In this document: in pieces, positions 8,613 to 17,292 of the stretch | How positions within the stretch are numbered: position 1 is the first letter of the stretch | How the letters are laid out: each line of letters starts with the position of its first letter | Assembly: GCF_900167455.1 (NCBI RefSeq) | Contig: NZ_FUWJ01000012.1 | Span: 28,501 to 92,500, forward strand | Source: Enhydrobacter aerosaccus | GTDB taxonomy: Bacteria > Pseudomonadota > Alphaproteobacteria > Reyranellales > Reyranellaceae | Direction of reading: 5' to 3' | Length of the DNA stretch: 64,000 nucleotides | Translations under genes and position numbers: made by a program | The notes under the pieces: generated by a model | Seen by the model: the letters and a program-made list of their open reading frames with translations, nothing else | Told to the model about the DNA's origin: nothing | Databases searched by the model: none

Positions 8613-8651
8613 GCCATCCTTCGAGATGCGCTTCGCGCTCCTCAGGATGAG
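8613..8651. repeat. Intergenic palindromic repeat (CATCCT...AGGATG type)
   Basis: The block begins CATCCTTCGAGATGCG and ends CTCAGGATGAGG, with nested GCGC-TTC-GCGC, so it folds into a long hairpin. I recognise the sequence type as a common dispersed intergenic palindrome in GC-rich alphaproteobacteria. It lies between the sugar-binding protein and the efflux operon. Confidence 0.55.
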
Positions 8652-8745
8652 GACACTCGGGATCCTTCGCGAGAGTCCGGGTGAAGTCGCCAGCCTGTGG
8701 CCTACCATCCAACCGTAGGGCCAATCTGCGAGATCGAACTGTTAC

Positions 8746-10185
8746 TTAGCTAGGCGCGGGCAGCTTCAGGCTCGTCTCGTCCGCGTCGAACATCGGGACC
8801 TGCAGCGCGTCCTCGATCTGGGCCAGGGCCTCGCGCTGCTGGACGATGGCCTCGAAGCGCGCCTGTTCGACCACGACCTGTTCGAGTTCGGCGGTCAGGC
8901 CGGCGAGGCGGTCGGCCTCGCCGAGCCGGACCGCGCGCTCGATCCGGGCGCGGCGGAGCGTCTCGGCCCGCACCAGTTCCTCGGCGGTGCCGAGTCCGCG
9001 GCCGGCCGATTGCCATGCCGCCAGCGAGCGGTCGATGCTGCCGATGACGGTCGCCTGCAGCGCCACCACGCGCGCCGCCGCCTCGCCGCGGCGCGCTTCC
9101 GCTTCGGCGATCGGGCCCTGGTTCTGGTTGAGGATCGGCACCTCGGTGCCGACGGCGAAGGTATAGAGATTGTCGCCCTGGTCGTAGGCATAGCCGGGCC
9201 CGACCGAGAGGTCGGGATACTGCTTGGCGATCGCCAGCTTGAGCGCCGATTGCGCCGCCTCGTATTGCGCCAGCAGGCCGAGCACGTCGGTGCGCGCGCG
9301 CAGCGCCGTGCGGCGCATCTCCCCGGCCGACAAAGCCGCGGGATCTGGCGTGCGCAGTGGATCGTCGAAGGCGGCGAAAGCCGGCCGCAGCGCCTCGACT
9401 GCACGCAGCGGCACGCCGACGGCGGTGGCCAGACGCGCCCGCGCATCGGCGGCCTGGCGCTCGGCCTCGCGCAGGGCCAGTCGCGCCTGGCCGAGGGCGA
9501 TGCGCTCGCGCGCGACATCGAGCGCCGAGGCCTCGCCGGCGCCGAAGCGGCGCTCCAGCAGGGCAACCACCTGCTCCTGCACCGCCTGGCGGCGCACAGC
9601 GAGCCGATGACGCCCGTCGGCCGCCCAGAGATCGAGCAAGCCGGTGCGCACGCCGCCGCGCACCTGCCAGCCGGCGGTGGCGAGATCCTGGCGCGCCGCG
9701 TCGACGAGGTTGCGCGCCTGCTCCAGCCGCTTGTCGCGCTTGCCCGCCGTCTCCAGCACGAAGGTGATGAGGAAGCCGACCGTCCAGGGCGAGGGATCGA
9801 CGACGACGCCATGCTGGGTCGGGTCGAGGGTGAAGGTGGGATTCGGCAGCTGCCCCGCCGTCTTCACGCCCGCCCGCGCCAGCGCCAGCCGTGCCTTCGA
9901 GATCTCGAGGTCGGGATGGAAATAGAGCGCGGCCAGGGTGAGCGACGAGAGATCCCAGGATGCGGTGTTGGCTGCCGCCTGCTGCGGTCGCGCCGCGGCG
10001 AGGAAGCTTTGCAGGCCGGCATCGTCGAGCGAGCGCTTTTCCAGCGCGGCGGCGGTCGCGGCCGGCTCGATCGGCCGCGCCGTGTAGGAGGCGCAGCCGG
10101 CCGCCAACAGCATCGCCATCGCGACGGTCGCGCGCGCGACCGCCTGTCGGCACCACAAGGACGACTTCAAGATGGAAGGCCTCAT
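8746..10185 (-). CDS. TolC-like outer-membrane efflux protein (CusC/CzcC type)
   Basis: A 479-residue outer-membrane factor. It begins with a signal peptide and lipobox (MLLAAGCASYT), so it is probably a lipoprotein, followed by two outer-membrane efflux repeats rich in long Ala/Arg/Glu helices (LEISKARLALARAGVKTAG; IAEAEARRGEAAARV). The ATG overlaps the pump stop codon (ATGA), fixing the start at 10185. It is the third gene of a metal-efflux RND operon and would form the outer-membrane channel of a tripartite complex. Confidence 0.85.
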   Translation of the reverse strand: MRPSILKSSLWCRQAVARATVAMAMLLAAGCASYTARPIEPAATAAALEKRSLDDAGLQSFLAAARPQQAAANTASWDLSSLTLAALYFHPDLEISKARLALARAGVKTAGQLPNPTFTLDPTQHGVVVDPSPWTVGFLITFVLETAGKRDKRLEQARNLVDAARQDLATAGWQVRGGVRTGLLDLWAADGRHRLAVRRQAVQEQVVALLERRFGAGEASALDVARERIALGQARLALREAERQAADARARLATAVGVPLRAVEALRPAFAAFDDPLRTPDPAALSAGEMRRTALRARTDVLGLLAQYEAAQSALKLAIAKQYPDLSVGPGYAYDQGDNLYTFAVGTEVPILNQNQGPIAEAEARRGEAAARVVALQATVIGSIDRSLAAWQSAGRGLGTAEELVRAETLRRARIERAVRLGEADRLAGLTAELEQVVVEQARFEAIVQQREALAQIEDALQVPMFDADETSLKLPAPS

Positions 10186-13100
10186 GACAGGGCGCCTCCT
10201 GTCGCCGGCCCAGTGGAGGGCTGCGTCGAGGCCGCCCGGCGCGCGGCGCGGCGCGCTTCGACCCACTCGTACATCAGCGGCAGCAGCAGGAGCGTGAGCA
10301 GGGTCGAGGTGACGAGGCCGCCGACGACCACGGTCGCCAGCGGCCGCTGCGTCTCGGCGCCGACGCCCTGCGACAGCAGCATCGGCAGCAGGCCGAGGAT
10401 CGCCACCGAGGCGGTCATCAGGACCGGCCGCAGACGCAGCGCCGCCGCCTCCCGCACGGCGTCGCGGACCGAATGGCCGGCGCGGCGCTGCTCGTTCATG
10501 AACGAGACCAGCACAATGCCGTTCAGCATCGCGACGCCGAACACCGCGATGAAGCCGATCGCCGACGGCACCGAGAGATGCTGGCCGGTCACGAACAGGC
10601 CGACGATGCCGCCCACCAGCGCGAACGGCACGTTGGCGATGATCATGGTGGCGTGCGGCACCGAGCCGAAGGCGGTGTAGAGCAGGATGAAGATCAGCCC
10701 GATGGTGAGCGGCACGATCAGCCCCAGCCGCGCCAGCGCGCGCTGCTGGTTCTCGAAGGCACCGCCCCATTCGACATAGTAGCCGGTGGGCAGCTTCACC
10801 TTGGCAGCGATGGCGCGGTTGGCGTCGGCGACGAAGGCATCGACGGCGCGGCCGCGCACATCCATCTGGATGACGGCATAGCGCTGAAGCTGCTCGCGGC
10901 GGACAAAGGAATAACCGTCGTCGACCTCGATGCGGGCGAGCTGCGCCAGTGGCACCAGCGCGCCCGACTGGGTGCGCACGGGGATGTCCTGGATCGCGGC
11001 GATGTCCTTGCGATAGGCCTCGGGCAGCCACACCACGATGCTGAAGCGGCGGGTGCCGTCGATCAGCGTGCTGACCGCCTGGCTGCCGATGCCGGCCCGC
11101 ACCACCTCGAGCAGTTCCGCCGCGCTGACGCCGTAGCGGGCCATGGCCGCGCGGTCGGCGCGGATGGCGATCTGCGGCTTGCCGGTGTTGGCTTCGAGCG
11201 ACAAGTCGGCGACGCCCGGCACGGTCGCCAGCACGTTCTTGATCTCGCCCGAGACGCGGTCGAGGGTCGGCAGGTCGGGACCGTAGAGCTTCAGCGCCAG
11301 CGTGGCGCGCACGCCGGAGATCAGTTCCTCGACGCGCGACTGGATCGGCTGCGTCGGCACCGCGACCATGGTCGGGATCGCCGCGGTCAGCTTCTTCTGC
11401 ATCTCGAGCGCCAGCGCCTGGTAGGACATCGGCACCGGCCAGGCGTCGAGCGGCTTCAGCGTGACGTTGACCTCCATGTAGTTGACGTCGTTGGTCTCGC
11501 CCTTCTCGGCGCGGCCGATCGCGGCCAGCGTCGAGACAACCTGCGGGAAGGTCTTGAGCACGTCGTCGACCTCCTGCGAGACGCGGATCGATTCGTCGAG
11601 CGAGGTCGAGGGGATGCCGACGACGCGGAACTGGATCATGCCTTCCTGAAGGTCGGGCATGAATTCCTTACCCAACATCGGGAACAGCGCCGCCGCCCCC
11701 GCCAGCAGCGCCAGCGCCGCCGCCAGGGTGCGGCCCTTGTGCACCAGCGCGCGGTCGAGCAGCGGCAGGTAGAGTTCCTTGGCCCAGCGCACGATGAAGG
11801 TGTCCTTCTCCGCCTTCGGTCGCAGCAGCAGCGCCGACAGGACCGGCACCAGCGTCAGGGTGAGAACGAGCGATCCGACCATGGCGAAGGTGATGGTGAA
11901 CGCCATCGGCTTGAACAGCTTGCCTTCGAGATCGCTCAGACTGAACAGCGGCAGGAACACGACGATGATGATCAGGATGGCGAAGGCGATCGGGTTGGCG
12001 ACCTCCTTGGCCGCCTCCAGGATGACGGCGCTGCGCGACCGGCTGTCCGCGCCGCCGCGATGGGCCAGCAGCCGGAAGCCGTTCTCCACCATCACCACCG
12101 CGCCATCGACCATCATGCCGATGCCGATCGCCAGCCCGGCCAGCGACATCAGGTTGGCCGACAGTCCGGTCGCCTGCATCAGGATGAAGGCGATCAGCAT
12201 GGCGAGCGGCAGGGCCACGATGACCACCACCGCCGAGCGCAGTTCGCCCAGGAACAGGAACAGCACGATCGCGACCAGCACCGAGCCCTCGACGAGGGCG
12301 CTCTGCGCCGTGCCCACGGCCTTGTCGACCAGTTCGGTGCGATCGTAGACGATGTCGAGCGAGACGCCGGCCGGCAGCGCCTTGCGCGCGACCTCGAGCT
12401 TGGCCTTCACCGACTCGGCGACGCGCGCGGCATTCTCGCCGATGCGCTGCAGGGCGATGCCCAGCACGGTCTCCTTGCCGTCCTGCGTGACGGCGCCGAA
12501 GCGCAGCGCCGGCCCTTCCCGCACCTCGGCAACGTCCTTGATGCGAATCGGCGTGTCCGCGCGCGTGGCGATGACGATGTCGGCAATGTCGGCGACGCTG
12601 CCGACGCGGCCCAGCCCGCGCACCAGGAACTGCTCGCGGCCGCGATCGATGTACTGGCCGCCGACCTGGCGGTTGTTGGTGTCGAGCGCCTCCATCACGT
12701 CCTTGAAGCCGAGGCCGTACTTGATGAGGCGACGCGGGTCGATCAGCACCTGGTACTGCTTCTCGTGGCCGCCCCAGGAGGTGACGTCGTCGATCCCCGG
12801 CGCGGTGCGCAGCAGCAGGCGGACGGTCCAGTCCTGCAGCGTGCGCAGGTCCATGTTCGAGAGCTTTCCGTCCTCCGACTTCAGCGTGTACCAGAGCACC
12901 TGCCCCAGGCCGGTCGAGTTGGGCCCGAGTTCCGGCTCGCCGTAGCCGGCCGGAATGCGCGCCCGCGCCTCGGCCAGCTTTTCGCCGACGAGGCGGCGGG
13001 CAAAATAGATGTCGGTCGAATCGTTGAAGTAGACGCTGACATAGGAAAGGCCGAACAGCGATACCGAGCGGACCTGCTCGACACCCGGCAGGCCCGCCAT

Positions 13101-13316
13101 CGCCGTCTCGACCGGCACGGTGAGCAGCGTCTCGACATCCTCGGCCGCCAGGCCCGGCGACTCGGTGTAGACATTCACCTGCACCGGCGTGACGTCCGGA
13201 AAGGCATCGACGGGCACCTGCTGGAAAGCCCGCACGCCGAGGAAGACGACGATCGCGAAGGCCACGATCACCAGCAGCTTGTAGCGCAGCGACAGGTCGA
13301 CAAGGGCGGTCAGCAT
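10182..13316 (-). CDS. Heavy-metal efflux RND pump (CzcA/CusA family)
   Basis: A 1044-residue inner-membrane proton-driven pump, full length for the HME-RND family. It opens with MLTALVDLSLRYKLLVIVAFAIVVFLGV, has QVPVDAFPDVTPVQVNVYTESPG, and the periplasmic ARRLVGEKLAEAR segment typical of CzcA/CusA. The TM4 motif LAIGIGMMVDGAVVMVEN has the A-x-G-x3-D pattern rather than DFG, so a standard Zn/Co/Cd CzcA assignment is not safe and the metal is left open. It lies 12 bases downstream of the adaptor gene. Confidence 0.88.
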   Translation of the reverse strand: MLTALVDLSLRYKLLVIVAFAIVVFLGVRAFQQVPVDAFPDVTPVQVNVYTESPGLAAEDVETLLTVPVETAMAGLPGVEQVRSVSLFGLSYVSVYFNDSTDIYFARRLVGEKLAEARARIPAGYGEPELGPNSTGLGQVLWYTLKSEDGKLSNMDLRTLQDWTVRLLLRTAPGIDDVTSWGGHEKQYQVLIDPRRLIKYGLGFKDVMEALDTNNRQVGGQYIDRGREQFLVRGLGRVGSVADIADIVIATRADTPIRIKDVAEVREGPALRFGAVTQDGKETVLGIALQRIGENAARVAESVKAKLEVARKALPAGVSLDIVYDRTELVDKAVGTAQSALVEGSVLVAIVLFLFLGELRSAVVVIVALPLAMLIAFILMQATGLSANLMSLAGLAIGIGMMVDGAVVMVENGFRLLAHRGGADSRSRSAVILEAAKEVANPIAFAILIIIVVFLPLFSLSDLEGKLFKPMAFTITFAMVGSLVLTLTLVPVLSALLLRPKAEKDTFIVRWAKELYLPLLDRALVHKGRTLAAALALLAGAAALFPMLGKEFMPDLQEGMIQFRVVGIPSTSLDESIRVSQEVDDVLKTFPQVVSTLAAIGRAEKGETNDVNYMEVNVTLKPLDAWPVPMSYQALALEMQKKLTAAIPTMVAVPTQPIQSRVEELISGVRATLALKLYGPDLPTLDRVSGEIKNVLATVPGVADLSLEANTGKPQIAIRADRAAMARYGVSAAELLEVVRAGIGSQAVSTLIDGTRRFSIVVWLPEAYRKDIAAIQDIPVRTQSGALVPLAQLARIEVDDGYSFVRREQLQRYAVIQMDVRGRAVDAFVADANRAIAAKVKLPTGYYVEWGGAFENQQRALARLGLIVPLTIGLIFILLYTAFGSVPHATMIIANVPFALVGGIVGLFVTGQHLSVPSAIGFIAVFGVAMLNGIVLVSFMNEQRRAGHSVRDAVREAAALRLRPVLMTASVAILGLLPMLLSQGVGAETQRPLATVVVGGLVTSTLLTLLLLPLMYEWVEARRAARRAASTQPSTGPATGGALS

Positions 13317-13328
13317 CGCAGGCGGCTC

Positions 13329-14507
13329 CTAGTTCGAGTCGCCAAGCAGCGACTTCAGCAGCCGCGCCTTCAGCGCATAGGCGCCGTCGACGACGACGCG
13401 GTCGCCCGCCTCGAGGCCCGAGCGCACGACGATCCAGCCGCCGCCGCGGCTGGCGATCTCCACCGGGCGCGGCACGAAGCCCTCACCCTCGGCGACGAAC
13501 ACGGTCATCTGGCCCTGCAGCAGCAGGACGGCTTCCTCCGGCACGCGCAGGACGGCGCGCCGGCCCGGCCGCGCGATCTCGACATTGGCGAACAGGCCGG
13601 GCTTCAGCAGGCCGTCGGGATTGGCGACCTCGATGCGGGCCATCGCGGTGCGCGTCTCCTTGTCGAGGATGTTGCCGATATAGGTGACGGTGCCGTCGAA
13701 GCGGCGGCCCGGATAGGCCCCCAGCCGCACGGTCGCCGCGGCACCGACGGCAACGCCGGCCAGGTCGCGTTCGTACAGGCTGGCCTCGACCCAGACCGTC
13801 GACAGGTCCGCCACGGCGAAGAGCGGCTGATAGGCCTGGGCATATTCGCCCAGCACGGCGGTGCGCTCGACCACGGTGCCGGCCAGCGGCGCGGTGACGG
13901 CGAGCAGCGCCGGCGAGGTGCCGGCCGGCACGGCGGCGGTCACGCCGAGGGTGGCGAGCCGGGCGTCGGAGGCGGCCAGCGCCGCGCGCGCCCGCTCGTA
14001 ATCGGCGCGTGCCCGCAGGACGTCCTTCTGCGCGATCGAGGCGTCGACAGCGAGCTTCTGCGCCCGCTCGTAGTTGACCTGGGCGAGATCGAGCTCGGTC
14101 TTGTTCTGCTGATGGGCGGTGCGCGCTTCCGCCAGATCGGGACTTTCGAGCTGGGCAAGCAGGGCGCCGGCCGCAACCGTCGCGCCGAGATCGACCGCGA
14201 TCGTGGTCAGCCGCCCGGCCACCGGCGCGCTTACCCGGGCGAAGCGATTGCGATTCGGCCCGACCGTTCCGAACGCCTCGAGCATCTCGCCGACCTCGGT
14301 CGGTTCGATGCGCTCGACCTTGAGACCGGCGCGGCGCGCCGCATCGGCATCGAGCGTGAGCGCCGCGGCATGATCGGCGCCTGCCGCGGCAGCCGTGGCG
14401 GCGGTATCACTCGAGGCCGTTACCGGCGGCGTGAAGTGGACGATCGCGCCCGCCGCGGCGATCGCGGCAAGAACGCAGGCATAGAAAATCTTCTTTGAAC
14501 GCAACAT
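13329..14507 (-). CDS. RND periplasmic adaptor (CzcB/CusB-type)
   Basis: A 392-residue membrane-fusion protein. The start at 14507 has a GAGGG site and gives a clean N-terminal anchor (MLRSKKIFYACVLAAIAAAG). Lipoyl halves flank a helical hairpin (about residues 105-165, ARTAHQQNKTELDLAQVNYERAQ), then a beta-barrel and a membrane-proximal domain. It links the pump at 10182 to the outer-membrane factor at 8746 in one operon. It lacks the histidine-rich N-terminus of many CzcB proteins. Confidence 0.85.
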   Translation of the reverse strand: MLRSKKIFYACVLAAIAAAGAIVHFTPPVTASSDTAATAAAAGADHAAALTLDADAARRAGLKVERIEPTEVGEMLEAFGTVGPNRNRFARVSAPVAGRLTTIAVDLGATVAAGALLAQLESPDLAEARTAHQQNKTELDLAQVNYERAQKLAVDASIAQKDVLRARADYERARAALAASDARLATLGVTAAVPAGTSPALLAVTAPLAGTVVERTAVLGEYAQAYQPLFAVADLSTVWVEASLYERDLAGVAVGAAATVRLGAYPGRRFDGTVTYIGNILDKETRTAMARIEVANPDGLLKPGLFANVEIARPGRRAVLRVPEEAVLLLQGQMTVFVAEGEGFVPRPVEIASRGGGWIVVRSGLEAGDRVVVDGAYALKARLLKSLLGDSN

Positions 14508-14624
14508 GAAGCAGCCCTCGTCGACATGGCGAGGGTGGCGCGACATGCGGCGCCGGTCCTTCGCCCCAGCCAGGTCCGGACACCGCGCGCCCGCGCCCGA
14601 AGGCGCAGGTGCCGCAGGCCGGTC

Positions 14625-15047
14625 TCAGACGAGGGCCGGCGGGCCGCGAGGATCGAAGCTGGTGGAGGCGGACGCCGCCGCTTGTGGCGGCGCGCGCGGC
14701 TGCTGTAGCCGCAGGACGATGCCGCGGCGGACGATCACGACGTCGGCCGGCAGGAGGACGGCGCCGAGCGGACCGGAGACGAAGGACTGATCGAGCCCGG
14801 TGCAGAACTTGCTGCCGCAGATCGGGCAGACCGCAACCTGCTGTTCAGGCGCGGTGCCTACGGTGCGATCCGCAGGAGCGATCTCGACTCGCCGCTCTAT
14901 CGTCGTGTTGAAATGCCCGTACCAGGGGCGGTTCTCCGTCCATGCCCCCAGCAGCGACACCAACGCCAGCAGCACGACGAGTCCGTTCGCCGTAGCGAAC
15001 CGACGTCGTCCGCCGAACGGCAGGGTGAGACGCGACAGGAAGGTCAT
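14625..15047 (-). CDS. Small membrane-anchored protein with CPICGSKFC motif
   Basis: About 140 residues with one N-terminal transmembrane segment (NGLVVLLALVSLLGAW), a periplasmic region carrying VAVCPICGSKFC, and a Pro/Ala-rich tail. It lies 117 bases upstream of, and on the same strand as, the metal-efflux operon. The CxxC plus third cysteine could bind metal, so a periplasmic metal-sensing or donor role is possible. I do not recognise the family. The start is uncertain: no clear ribosome site precedes the ATG, and a TTG at 15086 is an alternative. Confidence 0.5.
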   Translation of the reverse strand: MTFLSRLTLPFGGRRRFATANGLVVLLALVSLLGAWTENRPWYGHFNTTIERRVEIAPADRTVGTAPEQQVAVCPICGSKFCTGLDQSFVSGPLGAVLLPADVVIVRRGIVLRLQQPRAPPQAAASASTSFDPRGPPALV

Positions 15048-15191
15048 GACGGGAGGCTCATACAGCAACCGCCTCGCGTTATGCAATTGCGCGATCGAGG
15101 CCGAATAGCGTCACGAAGCGGTCATAATCGCGGCCGCGCAGGTATTCAGATGATGTCCGCGACGAGAGCGACGCTCCAGGTCGAGGCGCAC

Positions 15192-15590
15192 TCAACGCCG
15201 TCGTTTCGATTTGTTCAGGGCCACGGCGGCGCGGATCAGCGCTTTCAAGGCCTGCTCGTCGATCGTCTCGCCTTCATGGAGATCGATCGCCCGTCGCGTG
15301 TTGCCCTCCAGGCTGGCATTGAACAGGCGGGCGGGATCGTCGAGTGATGCGCCCTTGGCGAAGGTCATCTTCACGACGTTCTTGTAGGTCTCGCCGGTGC
15401 AGATGATGCCGTCGTGCGACCACACCGGAACCCCTCGCCACTTCCACTCCTCGACGACCTTGGGGTCCGCTTCCCTGATGAGAGCGCGCAGGCGCGCGAG
15501 CTTCTCGCCCCGCCAATCACCCAGCTCCCGGATACGCGCGTCGATCAGTCGGGAAGCGGATCTGCTGTCGGGCGACGTGGTCTTCGTCAT
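15192..15590 (-). CDS. DUF1801 family protein
   Basis: A 132-residue protein with the DUF1801/YdhG-type pattern: RLRALIREADPKVVEEWKWRGVPVWSHDGIICTGETYKNVVKMTFAKGA. The ATG at 15590 is preceded by AGGAGG at 12 bases. These small cytoplasmic proteins are widespread and uncharacterised. It is divergent from the secreted protein at 15800; the 209 bases between hold only the two promoters as far as I can see. Confidence 0.8.
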   Translation of the reverse strand: MTKTTSPDSRSASRLIDARIRELGDWRGEKLARLRALIREADPKVVEEWKWRGVPVWSHDGIICTGETYKNVVKMTFAKGASLDDPARLFNASLEGNTRRAIDLHEGETIDEQALKALIRAAVALNKSKRRR

Positions 15591-15799
15591 GCGTGCTTGT
15601 CCTCCTTGAGTCCGAGGGCGCGACATCCGGCGGCGATGCAGTTGACGCAAGTCGCCGTCTCGATGCAAGCCGTTCGCAGCGATCCCCTCGGCAAACCGGC
15701 CGATTGAATCGAAGCCGCGGCCAGCTACGATGCGGTGACGGGAGAGTCGGGTCGCAGCGGTATCCTCGCCGCTCGTGACCCTCGGGGGAGAGAGAAGCT

Positions 15800-16384
15800 A
15801 TGTGGCGCGTCGCGAGCGTTGTGGCGTTGTCGGTCGGCCTGGCCGTGCCGGCCCTGGCGAGGGATACAGCCAAATGGGGCCAGGTCGGCGGCTGGCAGAT
15901 CATGGTGGACCGCACGGTCGGCAACGGCTGCTTCGCCTCGCAGGTGTTCGAGCATGGAACAGCCGTGCGCATCGGCTTCGACATCAACGAGCAAGCCATC
16001 TACCTGCTGTTCGGCAACGACGACTGGCAGTCGCTCGAAGTGGGCAAGATCTATCCGATGCGCATCGTCTTCGACGACGGCGTGGCGGTCTATGACGGCG
16101 AGATGCAGGGCGCAGCGCTGGGCGACGAGTCCACCGTCTTTCTCTCCCACCACGATATCAGCCCCGACTTCGTCAAGGACTTCATGGAGCGCAACGTCCT
16201 GCAGGTCTTCTACCAGGATCGGGAAATCGCCCGCCTGTCGCTGGCGAACACCTACAAGGCGGTCGCGGAGATCCTGAATTGCCAGAAGGAGCTCGGCTTC
16301 GGCACCAAGGCGCAACCCGGCGCGTCCTCCGACCCGTTCGCCCGCCCTGCCCCGGTGCGCACGCGCGATCCGTTCAGCCGGTAG
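15800..16384 (+). CDS. Secreted protein of unknown function
   Basis: A 194-residue protein with a classic signal peptide (WRVASVVALSVGLAVPALA-R). The mature part has repeated beta-like segments (WQIMVDRTVGNGCFASQVFEHGTAVRIGFD) and two cysteines that may pair, ending in a Pro/Arg-rich tail. A periplasmic location is expected. I do not recognise a named family, and no operon partner is visible. Confidence 0.65.
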   Translation: MWRVASVVALSVGLAVPALARDTAKWGQVGGWQIMVDRTVGNGCFASQVFEHGTAVRIGFDINEQAIYLLFGNDDWQSLEVGKIYPMRIVFDDGVAVYDGEMQGAALGDESTVFLSHHDISPDFVKDFMERNVLQVFYQDREIARLSLANTYKAVAEILNCQKELGFGTKAQPGASSDPFARPAPVRTRDPFSR

Positions 16385-16412
16385 AGCCATCGCCTCCGTA
16401 AAGGCCGCCGCC

Positions 16413-16775
16413 TCAGCGACCGGCGCAGACGGTCCTGGAGGGCAAATCGGGAAGATTGAGCAGCGGGAAGTTGAGGCAGTCTCGGCTGCGGTGCGCGGTA
16501 ACGTCGACGAACGGCGCAATGGAGAGAGCGATGATCGTCACCAGCGCGGCGACGATCGCAGCTTTAGCGCCCATGAACAGCCTCTTCTGTCGGCGCTCCA
16601 GGCCGCGCCACTTCTCGAACAACCACTTCTCGACCTCGCCGCGGTCGATGGCGCCGCAGGGGAAGCCGTGGACGACGTCGCGACGATCGCGGTTGCTGGC
16701 ATCCAGGCATCGGACGGTCACGGCCCTTGCGCCGATCCGTTCGAGTTCGCGGCGTTGCGGGACGGTCAGTGGCAT
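16413..16775 (-). CDS. Small single-helix membrane protein
   Basis: A 120-residue protein with a soluble N-terminal half (VPQRRELERIGARAVTVRCLDASNRDRRDVVHGFPCG) and one transmembrane helix near residues 70-90 (AKAAIVAALVTIIALSIAPF), ending with a short tail with two cysteines. The ATG at 16775 has GGGAGG upstream. It lies 20 bases after the small zinc-ribbon gene on the same strand, so the two may be co-transcribed. Function unknown. Confidence 0.55.
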   Translation of the reverse strand: MPLTVPQRRELERIGARAVTVRCLDASNRDRRDVVHGFPCGAIDRGEVEKWLFEKWRGLERRQKRLFMGAKAAIVAALVTIIALSIAPFVDVTAHRSRDCLNFPLLNLPDLPSRTVCAGR

Positions 16776-16795
16776 GATGGCCTCCCTCTCCTGGA

Positions 16796-16999
16796 CTACG
16801 GAAAGGCAGCGCGACGAGCGGGCCGCATCCTGCGCCGCCTGCTCTCGCCTGGACGCCGACCCGTACGGGGATCGACGAGATGGACGCCGCCACAGGCCAC
16901 GCAGGGCTGAGCGACGTAGTGATCGGCCGGAGGGAGACCCTCGATCCTGTCCTGAACGAGGACGTCCTTGAGAGGACAATGGAAGATGACGTGCAACAT
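16796..16999 (-). CDS. Small CxxCG zinc-ribbon-like protein
   Basis: A 67-residue basic protein. PCVACGGVHLVDPRTGR matches the short ACGxxHLVxPxTG segment seen in many tiny alphaproteobacterial hypothetical proteins and probably binds zinc together with nearby His/Cys residues. A FixK/FNR-like box lies 126 bases upstream at 17125, suggesting low-oxygen induction. It is followed closely by the single-helix membrane protein gene. Confidence 0.55.
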   Translation of the reverse strand: MLHVIFHCPLKDVLVQDRIEGLPPADHYVAQPCVACGGVHLVDPRTGRRPGESRRRRMRPARRAAFP

Positions 17000-17124
17000 G
17001 GGACGAGCGTTCGACGAAGAGAGCGGAGGCGTGAGCAGGGACCCTCCAGAAAGTGCTCCATGCCAGTACCGGAACGCGGCACCCGTAATGGTTGTACAGA
17101 TGACGGAATCGCAGACGACCTGCG

Positions 17125-17138
17125 TTGACTTGAATCAA
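17125..17138. promoter_or_regulatory. FixK/FNR-like box TTGAC-TTGA-ATCAA
   Basis: TTGACTTGAATCAA matches the alphaproteobacterial FixK/FNR/Anr consensus TTGAY-N4-RTCAA. It lies 126 bases before the small zinc-ribbon gene (minus strand) in the 293-base gene-free stretch 17000-17292. Confidence 0.6.
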
Positions 17139-17165
17139 GCAAGCGGCCTGTCCCGCCCCCGAACG

Positions 17166-17183
17166 CTGTACGAATTGGTACAG
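17166..17183. promoter_or_regulatory. Inverted repeat CTGTAC-N6-GTACAG
   Basis: A perfect 6-base inverted repeat with a 6-base spacer lies 27 bases beyond the FixK/FNR-like box in the same gene-free stretch. It could be an operator; the nearby XRE protein at 17293 is one possible binder. There is no T tract, so it is not a terminator. Confidence 0.35.
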
Positions 17184-17292
17184 GTCAAAAGAGTGACGCG
17201 CGCGTCATGGTTGTAGATGGGCTGATCGAGCCTGCCCAAAATCGAGGCGTGCTGCCTACTCGATGAAGTCAGGCCGGATTTGTCCTATCGGA

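Noticed and set aside
10186..11031. Upstream extension of the outer-membrane factor gene
   Set aside because: The open frame continues, but the sequence overlaps the pump gene; the ATG at 10185 gives the lipoprotein signal and the 4-base overlap.
10473..14498. A 1341-residue open frame on the plus strand
   Set aside because: It runs antisense across the RND pump and adaptor genes, has the biased Arg/His/Asp/Gln composition of a GC-rich shadow frame, and matches nothing.
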